From Parabacteroides sp. AM08-6 (GTDB taxonomy: Bacteria > Bacteroidota > Bacteroidia > Bacteroidales > Tannerellaceae), in contig NZ_QRMP01000044.1 of NCBI RefSeq assembly GCF_003473295.1, positions 1-16,477 on the forward strand: 16,477 nucleotides of DNA. The letters run 5' to 3'. Shown here piece after piece: positions 1-10,289 of the stretch. The stretch's first letter is position 1; the number at the start of each line of letters is the position of its first letter. Made by a program: the position numbers and the translations under genes. The notes below the pieces were generated by a model, which did not search any database, was not told the origin of the DNA, and saw only the letters and a program-made list of their open reading frames with translations.

Positions 1-2
1 TA

Positions 3-22
3 TTGACTCTTTTTGGAGTCAA
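3..22. repeat. perfect 7-bp inverted repeat at window start
   Basis: TTGACTC at 3-9 and GAGTCAA at 16-22 form a perfect stem around a 6-nt T-rich loop. It may be the tail of a terminator for a gene left of the window, or an operator. No clean T-run follows on the plus strand (CCTTATTT only), so the terminator reading is weak. Confidence 0.45.
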
Positions 23-99
23 CCTTATTTACAAAAAGACACATTCGGAACAAAAAAGTGACAGTTGTCGCCCCGTTGAGCTAAACATTGAGAACCATT

Positions 100-122
100 T
101 GATAAGCATCCGGGACTTATCA
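100..122. promoter_or_regulatory. inverted repeat in the leader of the hexuronate transporter gene
   Basis: TGATAAG (100-106) and CTTATCA (116-122) form a perfect 7-bp inverted repeat with a 9-nt spacer, about 65 bp upstream of the proposed -7 element. This is a plausible operator for a dimeric regulator. The sequence shows only the symmetry; the function is inference. Confidence 0.4.
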
Positions 123-188
123 GCCGGCATCCGAATACGAATGTAATAAAAAATAGTAGTGTAAACGCACACACATTAAAAATTTTCC

Positions 189-196
189 TATATTTG
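189..196 (+). promoter_or_regulatory. Bacteroidota -7 promoter element before the transporter
   Basis: TATATTTG matches the Bacteroidota -7 consensus TAnnTTTG exactly and lies 33 bp before the ATG at 230. No TTG-like -33 element is visible 19-21 bp upstream; that stretch instead reads TGTAAACG (160-167), a possible LacI-type half-site. The promoter may therefore need an activator. Confidence 0.6.
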
Positions 197-229
197 TGCC
201 AAGTATTATGGAATAACTAATTAAATATC

Positions 230-2925
<2,696 letters not shown>

Positions 2926-2927
2926 GG

Positions 2928-4040
2928 TTATTTAAGTCTTCTGATTTTCTTTTTTATCCAGAAGTAATAACCGGTTATTGCAAATATAGCTCCGAGTAAT
3001 GATACCAGACAAGACAGTATCCGAGTAGTGAGACCTCCCCATGTCCCGGCGTGGATGGAATAAATCCATCCTCTTATTTTTCCGGACTTAGGGAGGTCTT
3101 TATATAACAGGACTTCCGTAATATCCCCCGTTTCCGGGTGAAAGGAATACCGGTCGCTCCCTCTCGTATTCCCGTAACGGGCGGAGGAGACAGTGGCCGA
3201 ACCTTCTTGAATGGTGATGGATTGGTAATCAGAGTAACGGCCTTGTATAGCGGATAATACTTCTGCCCATAGCGTATAATCCGTCTGTCTCTGCGATTTT
3301 CCGGAACCTTCCCTATGCTCTTTCCCGTTTCTGTTTCCTTCTGCTTGTGTCTGATTCGTACTGACTCCGAAAATGGTATAAAAAGCCGTACGATACCAAC
3401 CGAACGACCAGGTCAAGCCGGTCAGGGACAAAGCCAATAGGAGCAAAGCCGCATAGAAACCACCCGAAACATGCAGGTCGTGGAAGAAACGGAAGCAGCC
3501 GGATTTTGTCTTTATCTTCAACCGGTTCTTCAAGACTTTCCTGTTGCGGGGAAACCAGATGACGAGTCCGCTGATGATAATGATTGCCAATACCAGGGTA
3601 GAGACGCCGACAATTGTTTTCCCCCACGAGAAACTGCCGTCCCGTTTATATTCGTCAAGCAACCAACGGTGCAGGCGCATCATTTGCATAAAAAAGCCTT
3701 GACCGTTGTCCATTCCGGTAATCTCTCCGGTGTAAGGGTTGATAAAACAGACGGCCTTTTTCCCGGGCAGAACCAATTGATAGGTCCGTTTGGGGTCGGA
3801 AAAGACGCGAATGCCGTTTATCTGAACGGAGTCCGGTACTTGTTGACGTGCTGCATGTATCAGCTCGGCCGGTGAAAGAGGTCTCCCTTTTACCTCTTTT
3901 ACAAAATAACGGGAGGGATAACATAGTTCCAATATCTCCGTTTCAAATACCAGAATTGCTCCTGTCAGGCAGACAATAGTGATGATTATACCGAAAGGTA
4001 TCGACAGCCATAAGTGTATTTTCGCAAAGAGTTTTCTCAT
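2928..4040 (-). CDS. xusC: PepSY-associated inner-membrane protein (XusC-like)
   Basis: The 370-residue PepSY_TM-family protein is the last gene of the siderophore operon. Predicted membrane helices are at about 13-35, 143-166, 193-215 and 341-363, with two periplasmic PepSY-like regions (about 50-110 and 255-320). Histidines sit at helix edges: H9 (KIHLW), H124 (LHRWL), H187/H190 and H330 (SIHAGTWGG). That pattern fits heme- or metal-binding PepSY reductases such as the FoxB type, which release iron from ferri-siderophores. A hydrophilic low-complexity stretch at about 228-254 separates the third helix from the second PepSY region. It starts at ATG, 44 bp after the DUF4374 gene, with a hairpin in the gap. 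XusC is assigned from family plus gene order; a reductase role is inferred. Confidence 0.82.
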   Translation of the reverse strand: MRKLFAKIHLWLSIPFGIIITIVCLTGAILVFETEILELCYPSRYFVKEVKGRPLSPAELIHAARQQVPDSVQINGIRVFSDPKRTYQLVLPGKKAVCFINPYTGEITGMDNGQGFFMQMMRLHRWLLDEYKRDGSFSWGKTIVGVSTLVLAIIIISGLVIWFPRNRKVLKNRLKIKTKSGCFRFFHDLHVSGGFYAALLLLALSLTGLTWSFGWYRTAFYTIFGVSTNQTQAEGNRNGKEHREGSGKSQRQTDYTLWAEVLSAIQGRYSDYQSITIQEGSATVSSARYGNTRGSDRYSFHPETGDITEVLLYKDLPKSGKIRGWIYSIHAGTWGGLTTRILSCLVSLLGAIFAITGYYFWIKKKIRRLK

Positions 4041-4057
4041 TTTCCGAATGGTTGTTT

Positions 4058-4076
4058 GAAGCCGTTATAAGGCTTC
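4058..4076. promoter_or_regulatory. intercistronic hairpin between the DUF4374 gene and the PepSY gene
   Basis: GAAGCC (4058-4063) and GGCTTC (4071-4076) form a perfect 6-bp stem with a 7-nt loop in the 44-bp gap of the operon. In the transcribed (minus) direction it is followed by AAACAACC, with no U-run. It looks more like an RNA-stability or processing element than a terminator. Confidence 0.35.
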
Positions 4077-4084
4077 CTTGATTA

Positions 4085-5473
4085 TTACTCCTGAATAACA
4101 GATAATTTACCAACGCCCGTGATTTGTTCCGACTCTACTGTGAGACCTTTTGCCGCGGTAGCTGTTTTCGGGTCAATCCGGTAGATGGCAGGTTGGTTTC
4201 CGTCGGTAGTTGTGACAGGCATATAGGCAATGCCGTTTTCAGTAAACGGAGTGTTTCCGAAACCGGAAATAATATCGGCGGAAGGCATTCCCGTCACGTA
4301 GGTAAGGGTCTTGCTTTCTCCTTTGTAGATAGCCAACTCTTTTGCCGTAAAGCCTGTTTCCGTCAGAGGTCTGTCGTACATAAGCAGCATAAAATAATCT
4401 TCGGCGATATGCCAGCAACGGACGAATGATTTGCCGTTTGTTTGCTCTTCGAGGTTGCAGTAATAGCTTGGGTCGAAATCTGTGGCGCCGGCTTTGATAC
4501 GTACTACACCGGCAGGCAGAGTTGTTTTCTGTACATCGGCCGTCATGGTTTTGGCGTAGCTTGGTGAGAATACATATACATCGCCGTTGTCGGCTGCCCA
4601 AATAGTTTGGTAGTATTGGGAACGGTTACGTCCGCAAGCATAGCTGATTTTGTCCGTTTTGAGCAGTGTCGGATTTTGAAATTGGTCGTTGTTATAGATA
4701 GCTACCCAACATTCGTTCGGATATTGTGTCCACTGCAATTCCCCTTTTTCGTAGGCGCCGCTACCGCTACCTCCGGATTCTGTCTTTACGAGTTCCGGAT
4801 ACTTGACATATTTGCCACCGTCGGCTACTACACCGTATTTGCTTAATCCCATCGGAACGGCGGCGGTGAATATTTTATTATTCGTTTCCAGGATACCGGC
4901 CAGCGTCACAAATTCTCCCGTACCTAGATAGTTTTCAGACATGATTACTTCCTGATTGCCGGAGGCGGTCTCATTCTTTACATCCAGATAATTGATGAGG
5001 AAGCCTTTGGGTAAATAACCATTCTCATCTGCATATTCTTTACCCAAATCTCCGGTGGACGTGGTGATGATATAATCTTTATAAATACCGTAAGAGGTGA
5101 AACGCTTCACTTCATACGAGTTGGGGCGTTCTTTTACTTTCCCTTCCTTATTCAGTATGTAGGAAGAGGTCAAACCGGCATTTCCCTGATTATAGACCAA
5201 TCGGTACAGATATTGGTCTTTGTAGAAGACCCACTGTGTAACGCTTTCCGTAGTCAGTCCGTTCTTTTTGGCAGACACGGTGCCTTCATCCAGTGTACCG
5301 GCTGTCAACAAGCAATTCGCATCGTTTACCGAAGCCGCAACGACATAGCCGGATGAGATTTCATCTCCTCCATTGCTTCCTCCTCCTTCGGATATATTAT
5401 CATCGCATGAAATAGTAGTTGAGCCCAGGCATAAGATAGCTGCCAAGCTCCAGTTTAAATAGCTCTTTTTCAT
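4085..5473 (-). CDS. xusB: DUF4374 surface lipoprotein, siderophore-binding (XusB-like)
   Basis: The 462-residue protein is a lipoprotein: a hydrophobic signal ends TTISC, with the lipidated Cys at 23. It is followed by DDN and a Gly/Ser-rich linker; acidic residues just after the Cys resemble the surface-export signals of Bacteroidota lipoproteins. The remainder, from about residue 42, is beta-rich with repeating blade-like segments and no transmembrane helix, as expected for DUF4374 proteins, which are described as beta-propellers. In Bacteroides thetaiotaomicron the family member XusB captures ferric enterobactin-type xenosiderophores at the cell surface and passes them to the TonB receptor. 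Here it lies between the receptor gene (55 bp upstream) and the PepSY gene, the same order as xusABC. It starts at ATG. Ligand identity cannot be read from the sequence. Confidence 0.82.
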   Translation of the reverse strand: MKKSYLNWSLAAILCLGSTTISCDDNISEGGGSNGGDEISSGYVVAASVNDANCLLTAGTLDEGTVSAKKNGLTTESVTQWVFYKDQYLYRLVYNQGNAGLTSSYILNKEGKVKERPNSYEVKRFTSYGIYKDYIITTSTGDLGKEYADENGYLPKGFLINYLDVKNETASGNQEVIMSENYLGTGEFVTLAGILETNNKIFTAAVPMGLSKYGVVADGGKYVKYPELVKTESGGSGSGAYEKGELQWTQYPNECWVAIYNNDQFQNPTLLKTDKISYACGRNRSQYYQTIWAADNGDVYVFSPSYAKTMTADVQKTTLPAGVVRIKAGATDFDPSYYCNLEEQTNGKSFVRCWHIAEDYFMLLMYDRPLTETGFTAKELAIYKGESKTLTYVTGMPSADIISGFGNTPFTENGIAYMPVTTTDGNQPAIYRIDPKTATAAKGLTVESEQITGVGKLSVIQE

Positions 5474-5528
5474 ATTAAAATTGAATTTGAATAATTATTA
5501 TTTTTAGTTCTGTAGAAGTATTCTTTGA

Positions 5529-7904
5529 TTATCCTCCGAAATACACCCGGACTTTTCCATAGAAAGAGCGGCCTGCTTTCTGTAAACTGAAGTTGTCATA
5601 CAACTTTTCGTTTGTAAAGTTCCGGCACTCGAACGAGAGGTTGTAACGCCCGTTCTGGATACCATACGAGAGAGTCAGGTTGTGCGAGAATTGCGTAGGA
5701 ACCACAAATTCGGATTCACTTCCTATTACCTCCGAATAGAGAGGGAAGCTGTGCATGTATAAATTATCGTAAGTGACTGCCAGCCTGTTTCCTTTCTGTC
5801 CCAGATTTTTCCAATAGAATGTCACATCCGAATTGGCAAACCGGTAAGGTAGGTTCGGCATACGTGCGCCGTATGTCAGACTCTCCTGACTTGTCCCGCT
5901 ACTAACGGTTTTTACATTGTCGCGTACATTCATTTGAGTAAAGTTTCCACCTATACTTATCCAGTCAGCGAAACCATAACGGACGGAGATATTATAACCT
6001 TTGGTCAATACTTTGCCGTGATTGACATAAGCCGCTCCGGATTTGCCTCCGCTCAAGTCTACGATGTTGCGTTGGATATAATCTTTTGTGTTCCGATAGA
6101 TAACTCCTCCCTCCACGTATATGGAATGTTTGCCGAAAAGGTCGTTGTAGCTTAAATTGAAGTTGAGGTTGTTGCTGTTTTCCGGTTTCAGGGAAATGTC
6201 TCCGGTTTCGAGGTCTTCATCACCGAACATCTCTTCGTTTGTCGGCAGGCGATAGGCTTTTTCGTACGACAGTTTTGCCTGCAAGCTTTTCAGGATAAAA
6301 TAGGTTCCTGCCGCTCCGTAACCCATTGCACTGACGGAGTTGGTTATACGGGTGTACTTGTCTTGAGCTGAGGATGTGGCAATAGGGCCGGCTATGAACT
6401 GGTTGTAATATTTACCGAAAACGGAGGCATTCCAGTATTCCGACGGCATCAGGCGATAGGAAAGACCGCTGATGTTTTTACGGGTTTCTTTCGGAATGGC
6501 GTTAGCTTCCGAGTCTTCATCCAGAAGAGACCTGTTTGAACGTTGGAAAGAATTCAATACATGATTGAATGTAAAGGTATGCGCTTTGCCGATGCGATAA
6601 TTAGCCGTTAATGTTCCGTTCCAGTTATTATTATCCGAACGTATGTTCTGATAAGACTGTTCTCCGGGCATTCGGAGAGGACGTGTTTCTCCTCTCCAAT
6701 TATATTCGAGGGAGGATGTATCCACATTGTTAATCATATTCTTATTGTAATTGGCTGTCAGAACCACATCCAATCCCTTTGTAAACAAGTCCCGTTTGCT
6801 GTAATCCAACGACGGCATCAGGGAATAGCCTTTACGATATTTTCCTCCGAATACAACTTCTTGCCGCACGCCGGTTTGTATATCTTTGTACATGCGGGAG
6901 TAAGTGAATCCGAACATCAGACGGTCTGCCCACTTTTTGTCTACGATACCGATTTTACCTATGACCGCTTCGTTATGATATGTATCATGGAAACGTTTGA
7001 CATGTTCTATCTTATTTTTGTTGATAGCCCCTGTCGCAAAGTCTTTTACCGGAGTATCCACATAATAATCATTGTCCGAATAATTCTGAAATGCGTTGAT
7101 TTCGTAGGTGAGACCGTTATGGAATGTTTGCCCGAAATTCACGTAAGATTTGTGTGTATTGAAAGAACCGTAGGAATAAGAAGCATCCAGAAACCATCTT
7201 TTGAGGTTCTTTTTAGTAATAATATTGATGACACCTCCGATGGCATCTGTTCCGAAACCGACAGGAACAACTCCTTTATATACCTCGATACGTTCGGCAT
7301 AGTTGACCGGGATATTGTTCAGGCTGAACGAACTCCCGACCCCTTCTTGCGGCACACCGTCGATAAATATCTTAATGTGTTTGCCGCTGAATCCGTCCAT
7401 CATCAACTGCATATCCGAGCCGACACCCCCGGACTCCCTGATTTTCATGCCGGGGGCTTGAACCAGTGCCTCGCTCAGGTTTTGAGTGGAGTTTTGCAGG
7501 GCTTTCGTATCGAGTGCTACAGCGTTGAAGGCGGAACGTTTCAATCGGCTGATACCGTTGGAAACTATTACGACTTCATCGAGTTCAGTGTTTTGTGGGG
7601 TAATTGTTATGTTCAGCCTGGTCCGGTTCTCATTGAAAAGTTTTACCGTTTTTTCTACCGTTTGGTAACCAATGGCTGATACTACCAGTGTATAGTCGCC
7701 GGCAGGAGCTTTCAGGTGGTAGATTCCTTGCTGGTTGGTTACGCAGCCGTAATTTGTACCCTTCAGATAAACCGTTGCAAAATCGACTATCTCTTTTTCA
7801 GTTGATAGTATTTTGCCCGAAATCATCGCATCGTTTTGTGCATGTACATGTGTGAAGGATGATAGCAGAAGGATAAGCAGGAGAAGTTTAGAATAAGCTT
7901 TCAA
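5529..7904 (-). CDS. xusA: TonB-dependent siderophore receptor (XusA-like), TTG start
   Basis: The 791-residue outer-membrane receptor should import a ferri-siderophore using TonB energy. A signal peptide covers residues 1-22 (ending VHA before QNDA). A carboxypeptidase-regulatory-like domain follows at about 27-105, then a LDEVVIV segment at 108-114 that may act as the TonB box. The plug is at about 120-232 (FIDGVPQEG at 180-188, RIEVYKG at 205-211, GGVINIITKK at 223-232). A 22-strand-type barrel runs to the end (VRVYFGG). The start codon is TTG: an in-frame stop lies five codons upstream, and the next in-frame ATG (codon 27) would remove the signal peptide. It is first in a three-gene operon with DUF4374 and PepSY genes, which matches XusABC instead of a SusCD glycan system. 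Confidence 0.87.
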   Translation of the reverse strand: MKAYSKLLLLILLLSSFTHVHAQNDAMISGKILSTEKEIVDFATVYLKGTNYGCVTNQQGIYHLKAPAGDYTLVVSAIGYQTVEKTVKLFNENRTRLNITITPQNTELDEVVIVSNGISRLKRSAFNAVALDTKALQNSTQNLSEALVQAPGMKIRESGGVGSDMQLMMDGFSGKHIKIFIDGVPQEGVGSSFSLNNIPVNYAERIEVYKGVVPVGFGTDAIGGVINIITKKNLKRWFLDASYSYGSFNTHKSYVNFGQTFHNGLTYEINAFQNYSDNDYYVDTPVKDFATGAINKNKIEHVKRFHDTYHNEAVIGKIGIVDKKWADRLMFGFTYSRMYKDIQTGVRQEVVFGGKYRKGYSLMPSLDYSKRDLFTKGLDVVLTANYNKNMINNVDTSSLEYNWRGETRPLRMPGEQSYQNIRSDNNNWNGTLTANYRIGKAHTFTFNHVLNSFQRSNRSLLDEDSEANAIPKETRKNISGLSYRLMPSEYWNASVFGKYYNQFIAGPIATSSAQDKYTRITNSVSAMGYGAAGTYFILKSLQAKLSYEKAYRLPTNEEMFGDEDLETGDISLKPENSNNLNFNLSYNDLFGKHSIYVEGGVIYRNTKDYIQRNIVDLSGGKSGAAYVNHGKVLTKGYNISVRYGFADWISIGGNFTQMNVRDNVKTVSSGTSQESLTYGARMPNLPYRFANSDVTFYWKNLGQKGNRLAVTYDNLYMHSFPLYSEVIGSESEFVVPTQFSHNLTLSYGIQNGRYNLSFECRNFTNEKLYDNFSLQKAGRSFYGKVRVYFGG

Positions 7905-7921
7905 TTTATATATTGTTTAAT

Positions 7922-7938
7922 ATCGTTAGTAAAACGAT
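7922..7938. promoter_or_regulatory. inverted repeat at the probable xusA transcription start
   Basis: ATCGTT (7922-7927) and AACGAT (7933-7938) form a perfect 6-bp inverted repeat with a 5-bp spacer. It lies immediately downstream (minus direction) of the proposed -7 element, so it overlaps the expected transcription start. A repressor site or a 5' UTR hairpin are both possible. Confidence 0.35.
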
Positions 7939-7939
7939 G

Positions 7940-7970
7940 CAAAGGTCTTTATAAATAGAAAGCGCATCAA
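7940..7970 (-). promoter_or_regulatory. promoter of the xus operon
   Basis: On the minus strand GACCTTTG (7947-7940) matches TAnnTTTG at seven of eight positions, and TTG (7970-7968) lies 20 bp upstream, the normal Bacteroidota -33/-7 spacing. It is 35 bp before the TTG start codon. Confidence 0.55.
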
Positions 7971-7999
7971 TCGCCATAATTAGGTAACTTTAGGGCGAT
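7970..7999. promoter_or_regulatory. possible operator upstream of the xus promoter
   Basis: ATCGCC (7970-7975) and GGCGAT (7994-7999) form an inverted repeat with an 18-bp spacer. It abuts the proposed -33 element and so is well placed for a regulator. No recognisable Fur box was seen in 7905-8031. Only the symmetry is seen directly. Confidence 0.35.
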
Positions 8000-8031
8000 A
8001 TATCCCCTGCCTGAATAACTATTTGTAGGTA

Positions 8032-9177
8032 TTAGAGGAAAGCCGCCGCCTTACCGAATACATTCAGGAAAGCCTGATTTATCAGTGTCCGGTCTGTTTG
8101 TGAGCGGAAAGGAAAAGGTACTTGGTGCGAATAAGGAAAAGGAAAGTCTATTTCTTCCAGTATCTTGTTTGATATTTTTCCCAACGCTTTTATGACTCCA
8201 CCGGTAGGCATCACTTTATCTTTTTTCAGGGAAATAGCCCGTATCCGGTTGCAGGCGCGTTGGAAAAAGGATTCGCGGTAGTCCTTTAAAACATCCGGAC
8301 GTATCATTGCCTTGAAGGCCTGTTCCAGGAAATCGTTCTTGAATGAAGTCGGGAGTGAACGTTGTTCGAGAAAGTCGTTCCGGTAGTAATGTTGCAAACT
8401 GTCGAACGCCGCTTGGTCCATAATGTCCCGCGCATTTCCGTCCATTTCGCTGAAGATGGAGCCGCCGCAGAACATGAATAACCGTGTGTCGTTGAACATC
8501 TTTTCCGGATTCGACAGTAATAATACTTGTGACAAGAGCGCTCCAATCGAATAAGCGAATAGATTGATGGAGGTATCTTCCTTGAACAACGGATGCCTGC
8601 CGTCTTTTATCTCCTGAACCAATTGCCAGAGATTGTAGACCGATTCCCGTCCCGATGCGTAGAAACGTAGCGGATTTTTCGACAACCGGCTGCTAAGTGC
8701 CACATTGGCGAATGTCGAATTGCTAAGGTCTTCTATCTCTTTTTTCCGGACACTTACCCACGATAAGGTTTCACGCGGGTTACACCATTGGCTGGGCGTA
8801 CGGTTCATGTGGAAAGCTATCGGAAAAAGAATAACGGGTTTTCCGGTATTCCGGGCCAGATATTCCGCCCATGTCAGATACTTTTCCCAACTCCGTTCGT
8901 TCAGTCCGTGCAACAGGATAATCGCTTTGTCACGTTTCTCTTTCCCGGAAGGGGCAAAGATGGTATAGGTGAATGATTGGTTCTCTTGTATACGATTGTC
9001 GGGGATGGAACAAAACTCGGTCGTAGCCAACTCACGCTGGAATTGGCTTATTTCGCCGGCTCCGGTTGTTTGTGTAAAACGAAAAGGCAGAATTTCCAGA
9101 TGACTGTCCTCGAGCTCCGCCTTTTTATCGTACGAAAAAAGACTGTTCAGCTGTTGTGTTCGAATCGAAATATCCAT
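8032..9177 (-). CDS. DUF6051-like alpha/beta hydrolase, function unknown
   Basis: The 381-residue protein has no signal peptide or membrane helix and is probably cytoplasmic. It has the marks of an alpha/beta hydrolase: the strand and oxyanion loop AIILLHGLNERSW at 85-97, a nucleophile elbow AYSIG with Ser210 (an Ala replaces the first Gly of GxSxG), a probable acid at Asp320 (KKDKVMPTGG) and a probable His351 (PYSHQVPFPF). I believe it belongs to DUF6051, a Bacteroidota family without an established substrate. ATG at 9177 is chosen over GTG at 9210, because the best promoter (-33 at 9227-9224, -7 at 9204-9197) would place transcription start downstream of 9210. It is divergent from a LytTR regulator, and the shared region carries three phased GGGGC motifs, so co-regulation is likely. 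Confidence 0.72.
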   Translation of the reverse strand: MDISIRTQQLNSLFSYDKKAELEDSHLEILPFRFTQTTGAGEISQFQRELATTEFCSIPDNRIQENQSFTYTIFAPSGKEKRDKAIILLHGLNERSWEKYLTWAEYLARNTGKPVILFPIAFHMNRTPSQWCNPRETLSWVSVRKKEIEDLSNSTFANVALSSRLSKNPLRFYASGRESVYNLWQLVQEIKDGRHPLFKEDTSINLFAYSIGALLSQVLLLSNPEKMFNDTRLFMFCGGSIFSEMDGNARDIMDQAAFDSLQHYYRNDFLEQRSLPTSFKNDFLEQAFKAMIRPDVLKDYRESFFQRACNRIRAISLKKDKVMPTGGVIKALGKISNKILEEIDFPFPYSHQVPFPFRSQTDRTLINQAFLNVFGKAAAFL

Positions 9178-9196
9178 ATTGCGTTTGAATTTTTTA

Positions 9197-9227
9197 CAAA
9201 CTAACAACACAAAAACAGTCTTTCAAA
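9197..9227 (-). promoter_or_regulatory. promoter of the DUF6051-like hydrolase gene
   Basis: On the minus strand TTTG (9227-9224) is separated by 19 bp from TTAGTTTG (9204-9197), which matches TAnnTTTG at seven of eight positions. It is 19 bp before the ATG at 9177. It helps decide that start, since the GTG at 9210 falls between the two elements. Confidence 0.5.
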
Positions 9228-9253
9228 ATAAATGGTTCAGATGACTTTTATCA

Positions 9254-9298
9254 GGGGCAGAAAGCCTTATTTGGGGGCAAAATATTTATATGAGGGGC
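9254..9298 (+). promoter_or_regulatory. three GGGGC direct repeats with 20-bp period (candidate LytTR operator)
   Basis: GGGGC occurs at 9254-9258, 9274-9278 and 9294-9298, each preceded by an AT-rich stretch and A or G, and followed mostly by A-rich sequence. The 20-bp spacing is near two helical turns, the arrangement LytTR proteins bind (paired direct repeats about 20-22 bp apart). The third copy occupies the place where a -33 element would be for the regulator's own promoter. The repeats are seen; the binding partner is inferred. Confidence 0.6.
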
Positions 9299-9319
9299 GA
9301 ATGTCAAAAGAAATATGTG

Positions 9320-9327
9320 TACATTTG
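9320..9327 (+). promoter_or_regulatory. -7 promoter element of the LytTR regulator gene
   Basis: TACATTTG matches TAnnTTTG exactly and is 22 bp before the ATG at 9350. The -33 region (about 9295-9300) lacks TTTG and instead holds the third GGGGC repeat, which suggests autoactivation. Confidence 0.55.
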
Positions 9328-9349
9328 TTCCAACTAATAGGTGAAAAGT

Positions 9350-10198
9350 ATGGGAGTAGGAAGTCATAGAATACCGGAATACATTTACGAGAAGTCGAAT
9401 ATTGTCCGACTTGTTTTGTTGACAGCTCTCTTCGCATTAATCTTTATCAATATATATAAACCGTTTAGCTCGTCCAACTGGTATCCGGTATCGGAATTTA
9501 AGTTCTTCGTTTTCTCCAGTCTGATTATTTTGACGGGAGTATTGGTGGTGGTGATTAGCCGGATTGTGATGTATTACTGGGGCCGGAAGCACGGAGTGAC
9601 GATGAGTGGGTATGCGCTTTGGATTGTACTGGAGATATTTTTCATGTCTATGTTTTATACCATTTATACCCTGGTGCTGAACCCGGAACGGGAATATCTG
9701 AGTGCGTTTAAGGAGTCGGCTATTAATACGAGCCTTGTGCTTCTGTTGCCTTACTCGGTTTTGCATCTCTATTTCTCTTATAAAGAAAAGGAGCGTCAGC
9801 TTCGATTGCTGGAAGAGCAGAAGGCTGAAACGGCTGTCCATCAGACTGTTTTTTCTTTTTATGATGAGAAACATGAACTGCGCCTTTCCGTGAAACGGAG
9901 CAATTTGTTGTACATCGAGTCTGCCGATAATTATGTATGTATCTGGTATCTGAATAAAGGGGTATTGACCAAATTCATGCTTCGTAACTCCTTGAAAGCG
10001 ATAGAAGAGAGTCTGGCAAACACGAATGTCCTGCGCTCTCATCGCTCTTATATGGTCAATTTTGATCAAGTAAAGGTGATACGCCGTGAGAAAGATGGCG
10101 TTTACATGGAGTTGGGTGTTGAAGGTGTTCCCGATATTCCTATATCAAAAACTTACAGCGAAAAGGTTACGCATTGGTTTATGACCTATTCTTCCTAA
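9350..10198 (+). CDS. membrane-anchored LytTR-family transcriptional regulator
   Basis: The 282-residue protein has four predicted membrane helices (about 19-35, 52-72, 88-110, 127-144), a short charged, probably helical, linker (145-163) and a C-terminal LytTR DNA-binding domain (about 170-275). Conserved LytTR segments are NLLYIESADNYV at 185-196 and LRSHRSYMVNFDQV at 228-241. There is no receiver or histidine-kinase domain, so it probably senses something in or near the membrane and acts directly on DNA. ATG at 9350 is preferred; GTG at 9341 would add three residues (M-K-S). It is divergent from the DUF6051-like hydrolase gene, and both promoters flank three phased GGGGC repeats, which are good candidates for its binding site. 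A strong terminator follows 25 bp downstream. Confidence 0.85.
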   Translation: MGVGSHRIPEYIYEKSNIVRLVLLTALFALIFINIYKPFSSSNWYPVSEFKFFVFSSLIILTGVLVVVISRIVMYYWGRKHGVTMSGYALWIVLEIFFMSMFYTIYTLVLNPEREYLSAFKESAINTSLVLLLPYSVLHLYFSYKEKERQLRLLEEQKAETAVHQTVFSFYDEKHELRLSVKRSNLLYIESADNYVCIWYLNKGVLTKFMLRNSLKAIEESLANTNVLRSHRSYMVNFDQVKVIRREKDGVYMELGVEGVPDIPISKTYSEKVTHWFMTYSS

Positions 10199-10223
10199 GA
10201 AACTTGTTTGCCGGGGTGGTAAG

Positions 10224-10279
10224 AAACGTAAGCTTTCCGGGGAAAATCCTTGCGCTTTTTTCCCGGAAAGCTTACGTTT
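10224..10279. terminator. strong bidirectional terminator between the LytTR and fucosidase genes
   Basis: AAACGTAAGCTTTCCGGG (10224-10241) pairs perfectly over 18 bp with 10262-10279, with a 20-nt apical region that can pair further through GAAAA/TTTTT. A run of six T follows on the plus strand (10277-10282), and the minus strand reads TTTCTT. It serves both convergent genes. Confidence 0.9.
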
Positions 10280-10289
10280 TTTCTTCTGT

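Noticed and set aside
6861..7679. 272-codon open frame on the plus strand inside the TonB receptor gene
   Set aside because: It lies antisense to a fully supported receptor with signal peptide, plug and barrel. Its translation shows no recognisable domain and no promoter precedes it.
5529..7904. SusC-type glycan importer
   Set aside because: At 791 residues it is shorter than typical SusC proteins (about 1000), no SusD follows, and the DUF4374 and PepSY partners point to siderophore uptake.
9178..9210. GTG at 9210 as start of the DUF6051-like hydrolase
   Set aside because: It would add 11 residues whose codons overlap the proposed -7 element, so transcription would begin downstream of it. 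ATG 9177 fits better.
9437..10069. 210-codon open frame on the minus strand opposite the LytTR gene
   Set aside because: It is a shadow of the regulator frame, with a basic, His/Gln-rich composition and no domain signs.
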